A stretch of 64,000 nt of DNA from Saturnia japonica (taxonomy: Eukaryota > Arthropoda > Insecta > Lepidoptera > Saturniidae): NCBI GenBank assembly GCA_033032175.1, contig CM065323.1, forward strand, positions 11,904,001 to 11,968,000, given 5' to 3'. The notes below the pieces were generated by a model. It saw only the letters and a program-made list of their open reading frames with translations. It was not told the DNA's origin and searched no databases. Both the position numbers and the translations under genes were made by a program. This document shows, piece after piece, positions 22,881 to 34,304 of this stretch; the stretch's first letter is position 1, and every line of letters starts with the position of its first letter.

Positions 22881-24111
22881 AATTACAGAAACAGTTCTAT
22901 CGCTGTTAATCCCGATTTACAAAGTGTTTGCAAAGAAAAATCATTTATTGCATGGATACTATATTACTAAATATTAAATACCCTACTACATGCGATACCA
23001 AACCATTCTGGAGCCTCAGTAAGGTTCAAAGACATTTGACAAAACTTACCACATAATAGAAGAAACGGTACTATTATTATAATAATCTTATTCGTCCAAA
23101 TTAACTTGAAAATATTTTTTATTAACAAAGACGTGCCAACCCTATTTTCGATAAGTGTTACGGAAATATTTAATGGCACATTACATTGCGTAAATGTATT
23201 CATAATTTTTCTTCCCATATCGTTAGCAGCCACAATCTAACATATTAATGTTCACGCCCATCATCCGGTCAGGAGATAATCAGACTTAATAACATTTTTT
23301 AAATAAATTATAATTAATATAGAAGTCAAGAGAGAACTTCTTGTTTTTAAGTCGTGAAGCGAGTTCTTACGTCACAGCATCTTGAAAGATGAGCCTGGGA
23401 CCGCGACATTAATAATTCAGTTCCGTCCTCTGATGCGTTTGTTTGCTGTGCCGATGTGAACGGCCTCTACTATAGTGAACTCGAAGCGAGTGCGTTCGAG
23501 TTACGATCGATTCAAACAAATGTACTGTTAGCCAATAAAATTACTTTGTTCATATTTTACTCAGACTGATATAAATATTATCTTTAAAAATTTTGTTGTT
23601 TATGTGTTTGAACGTGCTAATCTCTTGAACAACAAGTCCTTCTTGTTGTATTTTATGATCTATTAATTGAGAAAGATTATAGGATATCCTAACATCCTAC
23701 TCTACGAGCCTTAAGATTGGAACAGTGACTGTAAATGTCAACAAATCTGGCAATATTTAGGCAAATAGTTATCATTAGTATATAACAGGTATCTACAACT
23801 CAAATTTAGCGCAGTTGAATCCGCTGGGCACAGCTAGCTTTATATTTTTCTGCCTGTTTTTTTTTTTGTATTGCATTTCAAACAGGTTTGCAAACCAATA
23901 TCAATAAATAACCGACTACAAAAAGGACAGCAATCTTTATTGAGGCTAGAGAAAATAGATTCTGTTGTCAACCATCCGGAACACAACAACGCAAGCACTG
24001 CTGCTTTACGACAGATATAGATATGAAGGTAGGGTTTTTTACAGGTTCTATCACTCTCAGAAACGTATATACTAATTATATTCGAGTATATGTAAGATAG
24101 ATATGTAAATA
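22881..24111. other. Intronic sequence, mostly unrecognised
   Basis: 23340-23520 is somewhat GC-richer (GTCGTGAAGCGAGTTCTTACG; GTGAACTCGAAGCGAGTGCG) without recognisable features. 23595-23690 resembles family C (GTGTTTGAACGTGCTAATCTC) in decayed form. Confidence 0.35.
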
Positions 24112-25398
24112 ATAGGTCTTTACCTATGATATTGCCGTTCTGCAGTACTGGCCATTTCAAATCAAAATAATTTTTGTTTGGCTAAGAATTCTAATTTCAA
24201 ATTAATTTTATTTTAAAAACATAGAGTTCTTTTTCCAAAAGTAGTCATTTGTTTATTGATTAGTGTTACATTTTAATCGCATTTCATTCTTTTTTGTCAT
24301 CATTGATACGTTAAAAATTCGAGTAATTATGGAATATGAGTACCGTCGTCGCAGCTACGCGGCACAAGCGGCACGCAACATCAACGACGTTTACGGAGCT
24401 AACACTACAAACCAACGCACCACCTGTTATTGGTTTGCACACTTCCGTTCTGGGAATTTCTACCTAAAAAATGAACCTCGCAGTCGTCCGAAGACTTTGG
24501 TCGACAATGACGAATTAAAGGCGATTGTGGAAGCTGATGATACACAATCTACGGCTGAATTAGCAGCAGCTTTCGACGTTAGCATCAAAATAATATTGGT
24601 CCATTTGCGTCAAATTGGCAAGGTAAAAAAGCTTGACAAATTGATGCCCCACGAACTCAATGATCGCCAGTGCGAAGTACGCGTCGAGACGTGCCTTGCA
24701 CTGCTCAACAGACACACAACTGAAGGAATTTTTAACCGCATTGTTACCTGCGATGAAAAATGGATTCTGTTTGATAACCGCAAGTGCTCAGCAAGTTGGT
24801 TGGATCCTGTTTCAGCACCTAAACAATGCCCTAAACGAAAACATACCCCTAGAAAAGTGATGGTCACTATTTGGTGGTCTAACGCCGGTGTGATTCATCA
24901 CAGCTTCTTACCAAAAGGGGTAAGTATTACTGCAGATGTGTACTGTGAAGAACTGAACACAATGATGGAGAAGCTGGCACATCTCCAACCAGCATTGGTC
25001 AATCGGTCGTCTCCGCTGCTCCTGCACGATAACGCGCGACCTCATACTGAACAGCAGACGGTCTCCAAGTTGCAAGAACTGGGGTTGGAAGCTCTCCGTC
25101 ATCCGCCCTACTCACCAGACCTTGCGCCTACAGACTACTACTTTTTCCAGAATTTGGATAACTCCTTGGCGGGAAAAAAATTCAATACCCGAGAGGCAGT
25201 ACAAAATGCCTTTGAAGAATTTGTTGCCTCCCGTCCAGCTGATTTCTTTAAGAAGGGCATCAATAAACTGCCACTGCGCTGGCAAAGATGCATTGATTGC
25301 ATGGGTGATTACTTCGATTAATAGAAATAAAAAATACATGAAAAAATTTCGATTAAATTTTTTCATACAAAACGGCAATTTCATAGGTAAAGACCTAA
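24112..25398 (+). mobile_element. Mariner DNA transposon, apparently complete (mori-type ends)
   Basis: Inverted ends TAGGTCTTTACCTATGATATTGCCG (24113 on) and, reversed from 25397, TAGGTCTTTACCTATGAAATTGCCG differ at one position over 25 bases. TA flanks both sides (24110-24111, 25399-25400). Length 1287 bp is standard. A single open transposase frame spans most of it. The ends resemble those I associate with mori-subfamily mariners of silkworm (Bmmar type), but the exact subfamily was not verified. Good TIRs, TSD and an open frame together suggest a young, possibly mobile copy. Confidence 0.93.
24263..25321 (+). CDS. Mariner transposase (D,D34D), intact reading frame
   Basis: Cuts and pastes the surrounding element through binding to its inverted ends in the nucleus. 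The frame is 352 codons from 24263; a second in-frame ATG at 24329 gives 330 residues and may be the real start, because the first 22 residues are hydrophobic and unlike mariners. Numbering from 24263: a paired helix-turn-helix region at about 25-120 (AAQAARNINDVYG, FAHFRSGNF), MPHEL at 128-132 (the mariner WVPHEL motif with Trp-Val replaced by Leu-Met), and the catalytic triad Asp164 (TCDEKW), Asp256 (LHDNARPH) and Asp291 (YSPDLAPTDYYFF), with 34 residues between the last two. The C terminus ends GDYFD, as in other mariners. No stop or frameshift seen. If the first 40 residues are complete relative to active mariners could not be checked, so activity is unproven. Confidence 0.92.
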   Translation: MLHFNRISFFFVIIDTLKIRVIMEYEYRRRSYAAQAARNINDVYGANTTNQRTTCYWFAHFRSGNFYLKNEPRSRPKTLVDNDELKAIVEADDTQSTAELAAAFDVSIKIILVHLRQIGKVKKLDKLMPHELNDRQCEVRVETCLALLNRHTTEGIFNRIVTCDEKWILFDNRKCSASWLDPVSAPKQCPKRKHTPRKVMVTIWWSNAGVIHHSFLPKGVSITADVYCEELNTMMEKLAHLQPALVNRSSPLLLHDNARPHTEQQTVSKLQELGLEALRHPPYSPDLAPTDYYFFQNLDNSLAGKKFNTREAVQNAFEEFVASRPADFFKKGINKLPLRWQRCIDCMGDYFD

Positions 25399-25400
25399 TA

Positions 25401-26171
25401 TAAAGCCAAGAACGTGCATGTAGATGAAATTTAACATGTTCTAATGGAAGGTGTCAAAAACAATATTATTATAATTTGATTAATAAATTGAATTTAAATA
25501 AACTTGATATAGGTATGTTCCAAATCATTTTAGTAAAATGTTCTAAATGAAATTGCTAAAACGCTACATGAAATGTAAAATGTATGAAATTTAATGTTTA
25601 TGTGTATAAGATGATTTTATGAAAGAGGATGAACGAAAGGTTTTAATTTTAGTATCGTTGGATTATGACAACGCTGATGACCCCTCAAAAAGCTACATGA
25701 TTAAATTATTTTTCTATAAAATTGCATAGTAATTTATGTATAGGCATATGATTTACCAATTTTAGGGGTAATAATTTTTTTTTTAGTGAAATTCATAGAT
25801 GTTATAGAATTCAGTGAAAATTTTATTGGTATTATGTTGTATTATATTTCTTGAATTTTCATTTTATGTTTTATTGTAGTACGCTTTGACTTCATCAATT
25901 TTTAAGTGAGACGGATGAGAAATAAGAAATCATGGTAAAGGGCGCGACTGCACTACCGCTAAAGTTTCACCGTCCTGTGCGATCTTTGTTTGTTGATATC
26001 ATACTCGGGGCTTCCACCATCCACTGCTCTGTTGTCATGAATTATTCAGAACGATTCTGTCAGTACTAGGAGTTATCGGTGCTCCAACATCTTTTACATT
26101 TGTTGTGGTTTTTCTGGATGTTTCTATCTCATTAGTAACAAATTTAGAAATGATTATAGATCAGTTGTAGG
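25401..26171. other. AT-rich intronic sequence, little recognised
   Basis: 25900-26080 is slightly GC-richer. No gene or clear repeat recognised. Confidence 0.4.
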
Positions 26172-26290
26172 AAAGAAAACATCATGATGAAAGTATAGCA
26201 TGGTGCTACGGCTTTTTCTAACCCCTGTACGGTTAGCCAGCCCAGTCAAGTTAATTTCTCGTTAAGCAGGAATAGGTGTGTTGAAGTTTA
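26172..26290 (+). mobile_element. SINE family A, headless fragment
   Basis: GAAAACATCATGATGAAAGTATAGCATGGTG, TTTTCTAACCCCTG, TTAGCCAGCCCAGTCAAGTT and AATAGGTGTGTTGAAG follow the body order of SINE A at 50780-50890. The tRNA-like part is missing. Confidence 0.5.
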
Positions 26291-27706
26291 GAACCAATTG
26301 TATTGGTTTTGTATTATTTTGGCCTCAGCATGCGGGGTAGAAATTTGGAAAGATAGTTATGTTCGTTCACTCACCTCGGGCTCGCTGATAATGTTTTGTT
26401 AACATCAAGCACTATTGATAGTAGGTACTATGGAGCCCCGAGGTTTGTGAAGTCCGAGCTAAATGATAAGTTCTAAGTTTGTTAATTTTTGATGACCTTT
26501 CGAAGGGAGCACGATAATTTTGATGCGCTCCGTGCGGTGACGCGGTTTGGTATTTCTTTGTCACTCGTCGCGCGTAAGTTTTAGTTATGTGTTTAAATGA
26601 CGCTAAGTATGGTTGAGATGGGAAAGATTTCAAAGAAAGGAATTTGCATGCTCTAATACCAGTGAGATTGTGAACAAATAGACGATAAATCTTTAAGGTA
26701 TAAAAAAATATATTATAAGATTCAATATAATGTAATACTCAAGGTGATGTATTGAGTATGCTACGGTGACACTAAGTAACAGCGTTTATTGTAGTCCTCT
26801 TATTAACTGGGGTCTTGGCTATTCCACGGCTCAAGTGAGAATGCCTTCAAGTCGGTCATCGCCAGCTTATGAAGTGCATGCGGTCACAGAGCACACATGT
26901 TTCTATCACGCTCAGCCAATTGTACGGGTCAATAGTACGAATAGTAAGTCATTAGTACGGATTCCATAATCACATCGAAATGATTCTCCGACTTACATTA
27001 AATAGTGTCTTATTTAATACGACGTGTTGTTAAGGGAAGTCGGTCTTTCTAACAATAATGTCCACATCCACATCTGCAAATTTTCAAGTTATAGGCATCC
27101 TTAGTACTTTGGTCTGTGTCTTCTGGGAGATTGATGAATCAGTTAGGAAATATATTGATTTGTACATATATCAGTTATTTGATTAACATGGCTACTTATG
27201 CCTAGTTTGAAATCAAATGAACGTGTGTGAGGTCGTCCCCTCATATTCTATTATTTTAAAAAAATTGAATTACGGAAAGTAACTAAGACGCATTTTCTGA
27301 CTAATAATCCCCACGGGACTGGTAATAGCTTCTATCTTTTTATTAAAAAAAAATACAGAAACAGACTTTAACACTAATCCAGATGCCTAGATTAGACTTA
27401 ATAATATACCGAGATTTTAAACACGAACTCTTTTAAAGTTTTAAAAACAAAGCTGTTCAAAGCAATCCTGTGTTTACATAATTATATGTAAATTATCGCA
27501 TAAGACTTATGCGCTGCTTTATGTAAAAATATGCATGCTTCATCAAATTAGATTCTTTCTAAATTAATTTTGTTAATATGCCTTGAGATACATTAATCTA
27601 ATTTTTATACGAACTTGCAAATAGTCGCATTTAATTAATTATTAACAACGCTGGATCGAGAGAGGACAAACCGTGATGACTGTCTTCAGTGACAATTTTT
27701 TTTTAA
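26291..27706. other. Intronic sequence, one GC-richer patch
   Basis: 26430-26580 (TGGAGCCCCGAGGTTTGTGA; GATGCGCTCCGTGCGGTGACG) is GC-rich and not obviously repetitive. No convincing splice sites. The remainder is AT-rich. Confidence 0.35.
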
Positions 27707-27978
27707 GCAATGGTTACTCTTTGGTAACTTGTATGAACAACGCGTCGATCGACGTGAGTTCGAATACCTGCAATGAGCTCAGGCTTTCGGTGAAGAAAAA
27801 CTTCGTGATCAAATCATACTATGGTGCTATCAAGTTGAAAGTTGTAAATTAGCCTCCAAGCATATATAGCTGAGTCTCGGTAGATGCATTTGAGACCCAG
27901 TCTGGCACTATTTTTAGAGTGTTAACATCTTGGTCCATATTGTCACTTAGCATCAGGCCAAATTATGATCATACGTTA
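27707..27978 (+). mobile_element. SINE family A, about 100 bases before the SoxD-like exon
   Basis: CGTCGATCGACGTGAGTTCG with a box B at 27757-27767 that has one changed base (GAGTTCGAATA), then GCTTTCGGTGAAGAAAAACTTCGTGATCAAA, and a 3' end CACTTAGCATCAGGCCAAATT corresponding to CACTTAAGATCAGGTGAGATT of the 50.7 kb copy. Box A is lost. Lies in the same orientation as the exon. Confidence 0.6.
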
Positions 27979-28073
27979 AAAACCTATAAATAACTGTAAA
28001 AAAGATGTACCCTTTTAAGGTGTTTTTTTTTTTAAATTATCAATACATACATTAAAATGTATATTGTTCACAG

Positions 28074-28218
28074 CGAGCGGCGAGGAGTTATAGACGCGGG
28101 TGCCCTTCAAGCATTAACGGGTGAGAGCGTTCATGAGAAGGAGAGGCAGGTCTCCGAGCTGATACTCCAGTTACAGATGGTCAGGGAACAACTACTGGCG
28201 CAACAGGAGCACGCTAAG
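28074..28218 (+). CDS. SoxD: Internal coding exon, probable SoxD (SOX5/6/13, Sox102F-like) coiled-coil segment
   Basis: Seen: a 145-base open segment bounded by an acceptor (TATTGTTCACAG, ending 28073) and a donor (AAG|GTAAAT at 28218/28219). It starts with one base completing a codon and then reads 48 codons without a stop, ending in phase 0. The second half carries KERQVSELILQLQMVREQLL, hydrophobic heptads followed by AQQEHAK. Known: SOX5/SOX6 have a leucine zipper plus Q-box beginning ERQLS...ITQL...REQLLAA, and E-R-Q-x-S, I-x-Q-L and REQLLA align without gaps. The zipper mediates SoxD dimerisation; the HMG box that binds DNA lies further toward the C terminus and is not in this window. 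Codons are GC-richer than the flanking introns. Alternative: another nuclear coiled-coil protein, since only 48 residues are visible. The exon as a real coding unit is more certain than the SoxD name. Confidence 0.7.
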
Positions 28219-29290
28219 GTAAATTATTAGCAATATGTAATAAAAAACACTGCCAAATAACGAAAAATTTGTTGTTATCATAAGGAAAGAAGATACAAAG
28301 AAGTTATCGGCATATATTTAGAACGCAAACGGAAATTATTGGCCCAGTACATTTGAAGTTATTGGTATAGATATATCTACAAATAAAGCAAAATCTACAA
28401 AATTAAGTTAATTTCGATGCCTTTATAACGGTTTATCATATTTGGCTAGAGTTTACCTAGATTATGCGAGAGTTGGAATGATGATAATATGTGAGGATTT
28501 CCAAACAAAAAATCTAATTCATTCAAATAATAGTAGGTATGATTATAATTATATATGTATACACGTATAACCCAAATCATATATTTCAAAGGTTCTCTTC
28601 TCTTGCCTTTTGTTGGCTTGAATATTAAGTTTCATATTTTCTACAAAAATCAGTTACACTGATGACCTATTTGCGTGTCTGCCAACTTGTTGTATCATTT
28701 GCTGCTTGGATTATTTTGAAAGGGATTTATTAATTTTGTCTTTTCTTCATCTTTTACTGTGTTGTCTTTAGCATTTGTATAATAACTAATAACACTTATT
28801 TGCCAACAATTTTACGTAACATTTATTTTTCTTTACACATTAGTATTAAATACTTGTCAATTCCTTCATCACTCAAATGTGTCAAATATCGAGTTACATA
28901 AATATTTTTTACTCTTTTATTCTTATTAGAAACCAAACAAAAATAAAACGAATTACTAAAAATGAGTAAAAAACATACTGGGCACAATGCGTTACAAAAC
29001 ATGTATAATATCTGTTATTCTTGTTTATTCTGCCTATCAACAGCTCAAACATCCCAAATGTAAAGATTATTTGCCCAATTATTTGCTCAAATAAGCACAA
29101 TAGTAGTTGTCTACTAAATGTTTTCCTTACCAAACACCCAATTAGATTGGAGAGTCGTCACTTTGTTCTCTATCCTTTTATCATTGTGTCCAGACAGCAC
29201 TTTGCATGCAAGCTCACGAATTCAAAAGGGAGAGACGGCTTGTTCCGATTTGCAAATGTCTATATTGTTCATTTCATTTTACTTTTTATA
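28219..29290. other. Intronic sequence after the exon
   Basis: AT-rich with many oligo-T tracts. The short open frames at 28909-29400 have no similarity or composition suggesting genes. Confidence 0.45.
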
Positions 29291-29944
29291 CTTTACTATG
29301 CTGTATCAAGGTCTGTTATAAAAAAAAAGTTCTTGTATTATTCTCACTAGCTATCTTCACTGTTTCCTACAAATCTTTATTATCTTCTCGATTCATGTGA
29401 TTTTCATGATCTTATTTCAATCATCTTGAAATCCTTTAAAATTTTTTGACTGTCCAAAAATGTTCCTTAGTGAAATTTCGTTTTAAAAATATGTAGGCCA
29501 AATTTAACTGTAGCAGGATTATGATTTCAGACGATGACAACCGGCGAACCAATCTACCTATATGTTATAAGCCATAGTTGAAAAGTTAAGCAGACTTCAT
29601 AAAAATTCCAACGAAAACTGTCAGAACCTTGACTTCTCGTTAATTAACTTTATGTTTGTTGTGTCCGGACTATTTTTTAAAGATCTTCTTTTATTTAACT
29701 GTTATGTCAAAATAATATTTCCAATTTAATTTGAGAGTTCGTTGTAATAGTTCTCTGTCTGTTTTAGTACTAGTTATTATGGGTTATGAACTTGTGTTAT
29801 TAAACGTTAATAATATTGTGAACGAACGGTTTTTTTACGATTATTGCACCTACGTTATATCGAGTCTTAATATTATAAATTCTCTCTCTATACCTAGATC
29901 AATTCTTTTAGTAAGTATGAAATTTATTATAGATTTTTTTTAAA

Positions 29945-30260
29945 TATTAGCATGGAAATGTGACCGCTCAGTGTCTGATGGTAAGCACAGAACAATCCAA
30001 AAACAGCAGTCCATCAACTGTCCTCGTTACTATTTTGGGCTGCAAGCCTTTCGACAACTTTATATATTAACTGATACCGAAGCGTAACAATTGAAAAGAG
30101 AACCACTATGACCCAGTCGAAGACAAATTCCAATAATACCTCTTGATTTCTTGATATACACCGGTGGATCCCGGAATGCGACACGCCTAAGAAGATTGCT
30201 GTCATTGCGGGTGATAGAACTGATATATGGAGTTTGCAATCCAATTGGACACAATTGCAA
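29945..30260 (-). repeat. Family D repeat inside tandem unit 1 (paralogue 32625-32940)
   Basis: On the minus strand it contains CTGTTTTTGGATTGTTCTGTG and CTTACCATCAGACACTGAGCGGTCAC, which parallel the TTTTAGGATTGTACAGTG and TTACCATTAGACACAGAGTCGTCAC of 21556-21598, and GCATTCCGGGATCCACCGG, like the TTTCGGGATCAGCC motif of this family. Confidence 0.4.
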
Positions 30261-30782
30261 ATAACTTTACCAGTTTTATGGAATGTTTGTGTCTGTATTT
30301 TTTGACGAAATAACTAAAAATAAGAAACGGGAATTCACCTAAATGGACATCAATGGGTTTTCCTAACAAAAAGTGCTGTCGAACCCCTGGTTGCTTTGTT
30401 TACCCTTCCGCCAAATTAAGTTAGTTACGGTTTCTTAGGCGAGTGCCTTTTGTGATGTAACTGTCGGAGGTTCTGTCCCTTGTAATAATAAATTGTGAAG
30501 AAAGTAAAACCCGACATGGTGACTCGTATTGAATCGTATTTCTAGATCAATCAGTTTGTATACCATAACATAGAAGAGTTTATCGTTATAATTGTCGACT
30601 GGTGTAATAAAACTCGCAACATCACTGTTCTGGGATTATTTTAATGTATTTTGTTGAACAATGCTTAGACATGCTAATCCTAGTGAAGGAATAGGATGTC
30701 AAGTGCAGCTGCAGGAACACACCTATAGGTAGTCTAAATTATATTTAAAATATAAAATATATATGTTAAATAAAACGCCCTA

Positions 30783-30898
30783 CTACCATGTTATGATTTC
30801 ATTATGATTTTTTCCTTTACAAGACACCTCAGCCTCACTAGAGGGATTCGAACTCACATCGATTGACGTGGTGTCCGTGTACGCTACCACTATAACAA
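30783..30898 (-). mobile_element. SINE family A, reverse, in tandem unit 1
   Basis: GGGATTCGAACTCACATCGA (box B on the minus strand), GTGTCCGTGTACGCTACCACT (box A region) and TTCATTATGATTTTTTCCTT read in reverse SINE A order. The 3' half is lost. Confidence 0.6.
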
Positions 30899-31061
30899 TA
30901 ATTTACACTCTTTAGCAAAGTTCACTACATAACGCGGAGTTTTGACAGCATGCTCAACGAAATCACTGGTACTGATCAGTAACTGATCATTCAGTTATTC
31001 CATTGTTTTCGACTCGGCCTCGATAAATTGACGTATTGGAGGAGAAATTCAATTATTTCAA

Positions 31062-31385
31062 AAACTTTAACTGTTACTAGCTATACTTACTCCACGGTTT
31101 CAGCCGTGTTAAAATTATTTAACCGATTTTCCACTGCACCGCTGCCTACGCACCCGTGTAGTGTAACTTTATTTTTACTTTCCGCACTTGCCCACAGCTT
31201 GCCATATCGCTTGACTTTTATATTTACTGCTCCGCTCTTTAGAATTGTAGTGTATAGTTATATAGCCTATAACTTTCTTCAATTAATAGGCCATAAGATA
31301 CAAAAAATATTTTTCAAATGAGTGATAATTCTAGACATAATCTCTTTCAAACAAACAAGCAATTTCTTCATCATACTAGATTAAT
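31062..31385 (-). repeat. Family C repeat, reverse, in tandem unit 1
   Basis: Runs ACTAGCTATACTTACTCCACGG, CTGCTCCGCTCTTTAGAATTG, TATATAGCCTATAACTTTCTTC, AACAAACAAGCAATTTCTTC, ending TAGATTAATAATAC. The minus-strand order is ATTAT...TTTGTTTG...GGCTATATAACT...GGAGC...GAAACCGTGGAGTAAGTATAGCTAGT. It matches 56445, 58447 and 62868. Confidence 0.6.
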
Positions 31386-33462
31386 AATACACCACCATTA
31401 TCAGCCTGTATATATTCACTAATGGACTCCTGGGCAATAGGCTTCCCCTAAGGATCGCCACTGGACCCGATCAGCGGTTCTTGCATCCAATCGAATCCAG
31501 CCACACTGTATAGGTCTTCGCTCCGTCTTGCATCTCATCTCACACACTTAATTTGCCTAAACGCGTTCTTCGCTTCAGAAGTCATCTGCCTCATCGGTTA
31601 TTAGTTCTTCGGCATATGTAGCCACCACACAAAAATTAAAATTAAAAGTCTAACTCTGATTAGATTGATAAAAAATCTTACACATGCCACATGTGTGATA
31701 TCATCATCATTATATTAATACTTGAAGCAAAAATTTTATACCCCTTTTTAAGCATATTTCGTGCACGGAAGACTGTGAGATATGGAATGGTTAAAGTTTA
31801 TATTATGGGAGAAGAGGTGCAGAAAGCTAAAATTTATCTATAATATCTGTTACTTTTAGGTATATTAAATAAGTTAATACTGCGAATCCTAATCTGACCA
31901 GTGCCATTGAACTTACACCCCACAAAATATTAACATTGTCACTCAATGAAAAGTGACAGCAAATGATATAACTTTACTATGCTGTATCAAGGTCTGTCAT
32001 AAAAAAAAATTCTTGTATTATTCTCACTAGCTATCTTCACTGTTTCCTACAAATCTTTATTATCTTCTCGATTCATGTGATTTTCATGATCTTATTTCAA
32101 TCATCTTGAAATCCTTTAAAATTTTTTGACTGTCCAAAAATGTTCCTTAGTGAAATTTCGTTTTAAAAATATGTAGGCCAAATTTAACTGAAGCAGGATT
32201 ATGATTTCAGATGATGACAACCGGCGAACCAATCTACCTATATGTTATAAGCCATAGTTGAAAAGTTAAGCAGACTTAATAAAAATTCCAACGAAAACTG
32301 TCAGAACCTTGACTTCTCGTTAATTAACTTTATGTTTGTTGTGTCCGGACTATTTTTTAAAGATCTTCTTTTATTTAACTGTTATGTCAAAATAATATTT
32401 TCAATTTCATTTGAGAGTTCGTTGTAATAGTTCTCTGTCTGTTTTAGTACTAGTTATTATGGGTTATGAACTTGTGTTATTAAACGTTATTAATTTTGTG
32501 AACGAACGGTTTTTTACGATCATTGCACCTACGTTATATCGAGTCTTAATATTATAAATTCTCTCTCTATACCTAGATCAATTCTTTTAGTAAGTATGAA
32601 ATTTATTTTAGATTTTTTTTAAATATTAGCATGGAAATGTGACCGCTCAGTGTCTGATGGTAAGCACAGAACAATCCAAAAACAGCAGTCCATCAACTGT
32701 CCTCGTTACTATTTTGGCCTGCAAGCCTTTCGACAACTTTATATATTAACTGATACCGAAGCGTAACAATTGAAAAGAGAACCACTATGACCCAGTCGAA
32801 GACAAATTCCAATAATACCTCTTGATTTCTTGATATACACCGGTGGATCCCGGAATGCGACACGCCTAAGAAGATTGCTGTCATGGCGGGTGATAGAACT
32901 GATATATGGAGTTTGCGATCCAATTGGACACAATTGCATTTAACTTTACCAGTTTTATAGAATGTTTGTCTCTGTATTTTTTGACGAAATAACTAAAAAT
33001 AAGAAACGGGAATTCACCTAAATGGACATCAATGGGTTTTCCTAACAAAAAGTGCTGTCGAACCCCTGGTTGCTTTGTTTACCCTTCCGCCAAATTAAGT
33101 TAGTTACGGTTTCTTAGGCGAGTGCCTTTTGTGATGTAACTGTCGGAGGTTCTGTCCCTTGTAATAATAAATTGTGAAGAAAGTAAAACCCGACGTGGTG
33201 ACTCGTATTGAATCGTATTTCTAGATCAATCAGTTTGTATACCATAACATAGAAGAGTTTATCGTTATAATTGTCGACTGGTGTAATAAAACTCGCAACA
33301 TCACTGTTCTGGGATTATTTTAATGTATTTTGTTGAACAATGCTTAGACATGCTAATCCTAGTGAGGGAATAGGATGTCAAGTGCAGCTGCAGGAACACA
33401 CCTATAGGTAGTCTAAATTATATTTAAAATATAAAATATATATGTTAAATAAAACGCCCTAC

Positions 33463-33578
33463 TACCATGTTATGATTTCATTATGATCTTTTCCTTTACA
33501 AGACACCTCAGCCTCACTAGAGGGATTCGAACTCACGTCGATTGACGTGGTGTCCGTATACGCTACCACTATAACAAT
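33463..33578 (-). mobile_element. SINE family A, reverse, in tandem unit 2
   Basis: Duplicate of 30783-30898 with a handful of base changes (for example ACTCACGTCGATTG, and GTCCGTATACG). Confidence 0.6.
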
Positions 33579-33719
33579 AATTTACACTCTTTAGCAAAAT
33601 TCACTGCATAACGCGGAGTTTTGACAGCATGCTCAACGAAATCACTGGTACTGATTCAGTTATTCCATTGTTTTCGACTCGGCCTCGATAAATTGACGTA
33701 TTGGAGGAGAAATTCAATT

Positions 33720-33990
33720 TAACCGATTTTCCACTGCACCGCTGCCTACGCACCCGTGTAGTGTAACTTTATTTTTACTTTCCGCACTTGCCCACAGCTT
33801 GCCATATCGCTTGACTTTTATATTTACTGCTCCGCTCTTTAGAATTGTAGTGTATAGTTATATAGCCTATAACTTTCTTCAATTAATAGGCCATAAGATA
33901 CAAAAATTATTCTTTAAATATGAGTGATAATTCTAGACATAATCTCTTTCAAACAAACAAGCAATTTCTTCATCATACTAGATTAATAAT
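33720..33990 (-). repeat. Family C repeat, reverse, in tandem unit 2, terminus deleted
   Basis: As 31062-31385 but missing the CTAG-bearing end because of the deletion at about 33718. Confidence 0.6.
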
Positions 33991-34304
33991 ACACCACCAT
34001 TATCAGCCTGTATATATTCACTGATGGACTCCTGGGCAATAGGCTTCCCCTAAGGATCGCCACTGGAACCGATCAGCGGTTCTTGCATCCAATCGAATCC
34101 AGCCACACTGTATAGCTCTTCGCTCCGTCTTGCATCTCATCTCACACACTTAATTTGCCTAAACGCGTTCTTCGCTTCAGAAGTCATCTACCTCATCGGT
34201 TATTAGTTCTTCGGCATATGTAGCCACCACACAAAAATTAAAATTAAAAGTCTAACTCTGATTAGATTGATAAAAAATCTTACACATGCCACATGTGTGA
34301 TATC

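Larger units (their letters stand above)
1..28073 (+). other. Presumed intron (or intron plus 5' flank) upstream of the SoxD-like exon
   Basis: About 28 kb of AT-rich sequence with no second convincing exon. Every longer open frame is either mobile-element sequence or lacks coding character. It holds the decayed mariner, the solo LTR, the intact mariner and many SINE-like fragments listed separately. The assignment to an intron depends on the exon at 28074 being internal with a phase-2 acceptor; part of this could instead be upstream of an alternative promoter. Confidence 0.45.
29291..31970. repeat. Segmental tandem duplication, unit 1 (2680 bp)
   Basis: Aligns base for base with 31972-34570 with only scattered differences (roughly one per 60-100 bases by eye). 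Starts CTTTACTATGCTGTATCAAG and ends GACAGCAAATGATATA. It holds a family D-like segment (29945-30260), a reverse SINE A fragment (30783-30898), a reverse family C copy (31062-31385) and the first part of a family E element (31700-31970), which is cut by the junction. No genes; the matching 76-codon reverse frames in both units are repeat-derived. Confidence 0.93.

Noticed and set aside
30014..30244. 76-codon minus-strand frame conserved in both tandem units (30014-30244 and 32693-32923)
   Set aside because: Its conservation reflects the recent duplication, not selection. The sequence matches the family D repeat in nucleotide order.
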